Below are positions 60,872 to 64,000 of a stretch of 64,000 nucleotides of DNA, piece by piece. The position numbers were made by a program, and so were the translations under genes. The stretch spans positions 3,609 through 67,608 of the forward strand of contig JBDTNL010000014.1 in NCBI GenBank assembly GCA_039933785.1. Direction: 5' to 3'. Under the pieces are notes generated by a model. The model was given only the letters and a program-made list of their open reading frames with translations, made no database searches and was not told the DNA's origin. The stretch is from JBDTNL01 sp039933785 (lineage in GTDB: Bacteria > Acidobacteriota > Thermoanaerobaculia > Multivoradales > JAGPDF01). Within the stretch, counting starts at the first letter, position 1. Each line of letters starts with the position of its first letter.

Positions 60872-61620
60872 AGCCGGCGCTACGTTGCGTGCTCGCAGAG
60901 GACGAAGCCGAGGCGCGCAAGAATCTCATCGGCTATCTCCGTGCCGCCCCGGGAGTCGAGCTGGTCGGTGTCGCGGCCAACGGTCCAGAGGCGATCGCCC
61001 GCGTCGACGAGCTCCGCCCCGATCTGCTTCTACTCGACGTCCAGATGCCCGAGCTCGACGGCATGACCGTCCTGCGGCGCATCCGCCATCGCCCCGAGGT
61101 GATCTTCACCACCGCGCACGAGGCGTACGCCGTCGCGGCGTTCGAGCTCGGCGCGGTCGACTACCTGGTGAAGCCCTTCGGCCGCGAACGTCTGCTGGCG
61201 GCAATTTCGCGCGTGGTCGAGCGCTCCGACGCTGGCGCGGGCGAGGGCCTGAGGAGCGATGCCGTCGATCGCGCGCTGTCCGCGGCGGCGACTCCACTGA
61301 CCCGTCTGTTCGCTCGCAAGGGGCAGCGCATCGTGCCCATCGCGGCGAGCGCGATCGTGCGCATCCACGCGCGCGGGGAATACGCCGAGGTCGTCACCGC
61401 GGCGGAGTCCTACCTGGTGCAGATCACCCTTGCGGAGTTCTCGGCGCGACTCGATCCCGAGCAGTTCGTACAGGTCCATCGCTCGCACATTTTGAACCTC
61501 GACGCGATCGAGAGCCTGAAGCCGGCGGACGACCGGCGCCTGCTCGTCACCCTCCGCGATGGCACCGGAATCGTGGCCAGCCGGGCGGCCTCGGAGAGGC
61601 TGCGGCGGCTGGTTCGGTAG
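60868..61620 (+). CDS. LytTR-family response regulator
   Basis: 250 residues from GTG 60868. Receiver domain 1-120 with phospho-acceptor D57 in LLLLDVQMPELDGM and K107 in DYLVKPFG. LytTR DNA-binding domain about 145-250: RLFARKGQRIVPIAASAIVRIHARGEYAEVVT and FVQVHRSHILNLDAIESL. It acts as a transcription regulator under control of the upstream LytS-type kinase. Next gene is ychF after 81 bp. Confidence 0.93.
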   Translation: MKPALRCVLAEDEAEARKNLIGYLRAAPGVELVGVAANGPEAIARVDELRPDLLLLDVQMPELDGMTVLRRIRHRPEVIFTTAHEAYAVAAFELGAVDYLVKPFGRERLLAAISRVVERSDAGAGEGLRSDAVDRALSAAATPLTRLFARKGQRIVPIAASAIVRIHARGEYAEVVTAAESYLVQITLAEFSARLDPEQFVQVHRSHILNLDAIESLKPADDRRLLVTLRDGTGIVASRAASERLRRLVR

Positions 61621-61701
61621 GCCGTCCGGGACCACGACGTGGTAGCCTAGCCCTCGTCGGCGCAGCCTCGGCCGGCTCTCCAGAGTCAGAAAGGATTTCG
61701 C

Positions 61702-62805
61702 ATGCTTCGCTCCGGCATTGTCGGCCTGCCGAATGTCGGCAAGTCGACGCTCTTCAATGCATTGACCAAGACCCGCAAGGCAGAGGCGGCGAACTATCCG
61801 TTCTGCACTATCGAGCCGAACGTCGGCATCGTGGTGGTCCCGGATGCGCGGTTGGCACCGCTCTCGAAGCTCGCCAAGACCAGCGTCATCATTCCTGCGA
61901 CCTTCGAGTTCGTCGACATTGCCGGGTTGGTGAAGGGCGCTTCTCAAGGCGAAGGCCTGGGCAACAAGTTCCTTCAGCACATCCGCGAAGTGGACGCCAT
62001 CGTGCAAGTGGTGCGTTGCTTCGCTGACAAGAACATCGTGCACGTATCGGACCATCTCGATCCGCTGGCCGACATTGAAGTCATCGCTACCGAGCTCATG
62101 CTGTCCGACATGGAGTCGCTCGCCCGCCAGTGCGAGCGCCTGGAGCGCACCCTCAAGGGCGGCAACAAGGAAGCGATCGCCCAGCTCGCCGTGGGCAAGA
62201 AGCTCACCGAGCATCTGAATGCCGGCAAGCCCGCGATTACGGCCGAGCTGTCGGACGATGAGCGCGAGGCGGCGCGGCCGTTCTTCCTGCTCACCATGAA
62301 GCCGACCCTGTTCGCCTGCAACGTCGCCGAAAGTGACCTCGCCACCGCCGACGCCAATCCATTGGTGCAGAAGGTGCGGCACTACGCGGAAACGCACCAC
62401 GGCGCTGAGGCCGTCGTGATCTCGGCGCAGATCGAGGCCGAGCTCGCCGAGCTGCCCGAAGCCGAGGCGAAGGACTACCTGGCGTCACTGGGTGTCGACG
62501 AGTCCGGGGTCGGCAATCTCATTCGGTCGGCGTATCACCTGCTCGGGCTGCGCACGTATTTCACCGCCGGCGAGAAGGAAGTTCGCGCCTGGACGATCCA
62601 CGCGGGCGACACCGCTCCGCAGGCTGCCGGCGTGATCCACACCGATTTCGAGAAGGGCTTCATCAAGGCTGAGACCATCTCGTACGACGACTATGTAAAA
62701 CACGGCTCCATGCCCGCGGCCAAGGATGCGGGAGTGGTCCGGCAGGAAGGCCGGGAGTATCTGGTCAAGGACGGTGACGTAATGCTCTTCAAATTCAACG
62801 TCTAA
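61702..62805 (+). CDS. ychF: Redox-regulated ATPase/GTPase YchF
   Basis: 367 residues with GLPNVGKSTLFNALTK at 8-23 (Walker A), FVDIAGLVKGASQGEGLGNKFL (switch II), and the TGS-domain end AWTIHAGDTAPQAAGVIHTDFEKGFIKAETISYDDYV. The NVGK-type G1 and the NxxE in place of NKxD are the YchF hallmarks, which give ATP rather than GTP binding. Role: ribosome-associated, acting in stress and translation control. GAAAGGA lies 7 nt before the ATG. Confidence 0.97.
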   Translation: MLRSGIVGLPNVGKSTLFNALTKTRKAEAANYPFCTIEPNVGIVVVPDARLAPLSKLAKTSVIIPATFEFVDIAGLVKGASQGEGLGNKFLQHIREVDAIVQVVRCFADKNIVHVSDHLDPLADIEVIATELMLSDMESLARQCERLERTLKGGNKEAIAQLAVGKKLTEHLNAGKPAITAELSDDEREAARPFFLLTMKPTLFACNVAESDLATADANPLVQKVRHYAETHHGAEAVVISAQIEAELAELPEAEAKDYLASLGVDESGVGNLIRSAYHLLGLRTYFTAGEKEVRAWTIHAGDTAPQAAGVIHTDFEKGFIKAETISYDDYVKHGSMPAAKDAGVVRQEGREYLVKDGDVMLFKFNV

Positions 62806-62821
62806 GCCGATCCACAAGTCT

Positions 62822-62847
62822 CCCTCTCCTGCTTTGGCGGGAGAGGG
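62822..62847. repeat. Dispersed-type hairpin element (REP-like)
   Basis: CCCTCTCC, inner GC-TTTG-GC, then GGAGAGGG, followed by GCCGGGGTGAGGG. The hairpin plus the GGGGTGAGGG tail is a form seen as repetitive extragenic sequence in many GC-rich genomes. It lies between the ychF stop and the acyl-CoA dehydrogenase start. Only one copy was noticed in this window. Confidence 0.5.
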
Positions 62848-62895
62848 CCGGGGTGAGGGCCGTCCGCGATACGATTGCGGCTGAACGGAGAAACC

Positions 62896-64000
62896 ATGAC
62901 CACCGCCACTCTCACTCCCGCTGGCCTCGACTTCTCCCTTTCCGCGGAACAGAAGGCCATTCAGGAAACGGCCCGCGAGTTCGCGCGCAACGAAGTCGAT
63001 CCGATCGTCGATGAAATCGACGAGCACCAGAAGTTTCCTCTCGACGTCATGCACAAGGCGGGCGAGCTCGGCTTCCTCGGCGTGCTGGTGCCCGAAGAGC
63101 TTGGCGGTTCGGGTCTCGGCTACGTCGAATACGTGTTGGTGGTCACCGAGCTTTCGAAGATCGATCCCTCGGTCGGCATCAGCGTCGCGGCGCACAATTC
63201 GCTCTGCACCAACCACATCTTGAAGTTTGGCAACGACGCGCAATTGCGACGCTTCATCCCGGCCTTGGCGCGCGGTGAAGTCATCGGAGCATGGGGTCTG
63301 ACCGAAGCCGGATCGGGCTCGGACGCCGCCGCCGCGCGCACGCAGGCGAAAAAGGTCGACGGCGGCTGGGTCTTGAACGGCGCCAAAGCGTTCTGCACCC
63401 ACGGCTCGGTGGGCGGTACGTTCGTGATCATGGCGATCACCGATCCCGCGGGCAAGCGCGGCCGCAACATGTCGGCCTTCGTGATCGAGAAGGGCGCCCA
63501 GGGTCTTCGGGCCGGAAAAAAAGAAAACAAGCTCGGCATCCGCGCTTCAGATACCACCGAGGTGGTGCTCGAGGATTGCTTCGTGCCCGACGAGAACCTG
63601 CTCGGCGAGCCCGGCGCAGGGTTCCAGCAGGCGATGACGGTGCTCGACGGCGGCCGCATCTCGATCGCGGCCCTCGGTCTGGGTACCGCGATGGGCGCCT
63701 TCGACTGCTCGGTGAAGTACGCCAAGGAGCGCGAGCAGTTCGGCAAGCCGATCGCGCAATTCCAAGCCATCCAGTTCATCCTCGCCGAGATGTCGACCAA
63801 GATCGCCGCAGCCGAGGCTCTGACCATGGCGGCGGCGGTCGAGATGGACCGCACCGGCAAGGTGACCCTGCTCGCCTCGGAGGCCAAGCTCTCGACCGGT
63901 GAAGCGGCGGTGTTCTGCTCTGAGCGCGGGGTGCAGATTCACGGCGGCTACGGCTTCATCAAGGACTACCGCGCCGAGAAGTACTACCGCGACGCCAAGA
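62896..64000 (+). CDS. Acyl-CoA dehydrogenase, C-terminus cut by window edge
   Basis: 368 codons visible, open at the end. ATG 62896 after GGAGAAACC. LDFSLSAEQKAIQETAREFARNEVDP (helical N-domain), a FAD-binding AWGLTEAGSGSDAAAARTQAKK, and GAKAFCTHGSVGGTFVIMAITDP; ending FCSERGVQIHGGYGFIKDYRAEKYYRDAK, which is the C-terminal signature with the catalytic Glu region to follow. It oxidises an acyl-CoA ester to the enoyl form in beta-oxidation or branched-chain acid breakdown, using ETF as acceptor. Only about 15-20 residues are missing compared with family length. Confidence 0.95.
   Translation, partial: MTTATLTPAGLDFSLSAEQKAIQETAREFARNEVDPIVDEIDEHQKFPLDVMHKAGELGFLGVLVPEELGGSGLGYVEYVLVVTELSKIDPSVGISVAAHNSLCTNHILKFGNDAQLRRFIPALARGEVIGAWGLTEAGSGSDAAAARTQAKKVDGGWVLNGAKAFCTHGSVGGTFVIMAITDPAGKRGRNMSAFVIEKGAQGLRAGKKENKLGIRASDTTEVVLEDCFVPDENLLGEPGAGFQQAMTVLDGGRISIAALGLGTAMGAFDCSVKYAKEREQFGKPIAQFQAIQFILAEMSTKIAAAEALTMAAAVEMDRTGKVTLLASEAKLSTGEAAVFCSERGVQIHGGYGFIKDYRAEKYYRDAK

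Noticed and set aside
1..64000. tRNA, rRNA, CRISPR array, integrase, transposase or plasmid origin
   Set aside because: Searched for by eye on both strands; none found. Direct repeats seen are inside protein repeats (ELW-repeat gene) or short GC-rich coincidences. A tRNA or structure search would be needed to be certain.

Overview
GC-rich bacterial chromosomal DNA with dense, mostly overlapping operons. No tRNA, rRNA, CRISPR array, prophage or insertion sequence was recognised. The proteins point to Acidobacteriota, perhaps a Thermoanaerobaculia-like lineage: an extracellular protein built of ELWxSDGTxxGT repeats ending in a TPCRVLDTR domain, a TRAP transporter with a TatT subunit, and an M36 metalloprotease. 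This assignment is inference; no marker gene settles it.

Layout. 1-2821 (-): fungalysin-like M36 protease, cut by the window edge. 2902-7217 (-): TRAP transporter operon (membrane protein, TatT, DctP, fused DctQM). 7305-12713 (+): overlapping genes for a HEAT-repeat protein, an HD-GYP protein with the same N-terminal domain, a cardiolipin-synthase-like phospholipase D and a YciH/SUI1 protein with an added cysteine cluster. 12944-15571 (+): amidohydrolase, DinB-like protein, YihY/BrkB protein. 15660-17875: DtxR-family regulator, a truncated outer-membrane barrel gene, a frameshifted gene and a MobA-like nucleotidyltransferase. 17950-22369: MBL-fold hydrolase, two exported proteins, a hypothetical protein and an RNB exoribonuclease. 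22450-32498: small stress-type proteins, a 907-residue exported protein, an AI-2E-type transporter, an NtrC-family regulator and a hybrid histidine kinase. 32795-39380 (+): TetR-RND tripartite efflux operon. 39387-41514 (+): glyoxalase-like protein, ModA, MsrA. 41525-48417 (+): assimilatory sulfate reduction and siroheme operon behind a polycysteine leader peptide. 48458-53166 (-): pgi, zwf, pgl and a cytochrome c. 53242-58685: membrane protein, ELW-repeat protein, small membrane protein. 58695-61620: TPR-like protein and a LytS/LytTR pair. 61702-64000 (+): ychF and an acyl-CoA dehydrogenase cut by the edge.

Two regulatory systems stand out. (1) The sulfate operon is preceded by a 37-codon ORF with the run M-C-C-M-C-R-C-M. 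It starts about 10 nt after a -10-like element, so it is probably leaderless. It is followed by a 12-bp GC hairpin with a T-tract and by an alternative 11-bp pairing that would disrupt that hairpin: the parts of a cysteine-responsive attenuator. (2) Five elements with the sigma-54 GG-N10-GC spacing lie upstream of the lipoprotein operon, both genes of the 907-aa/AI-2E divergent pair, the small-protein pair and the histidine kinase, all near an NtrC-type activator. This suggests a local sigma-54 envelope-stress regulon.
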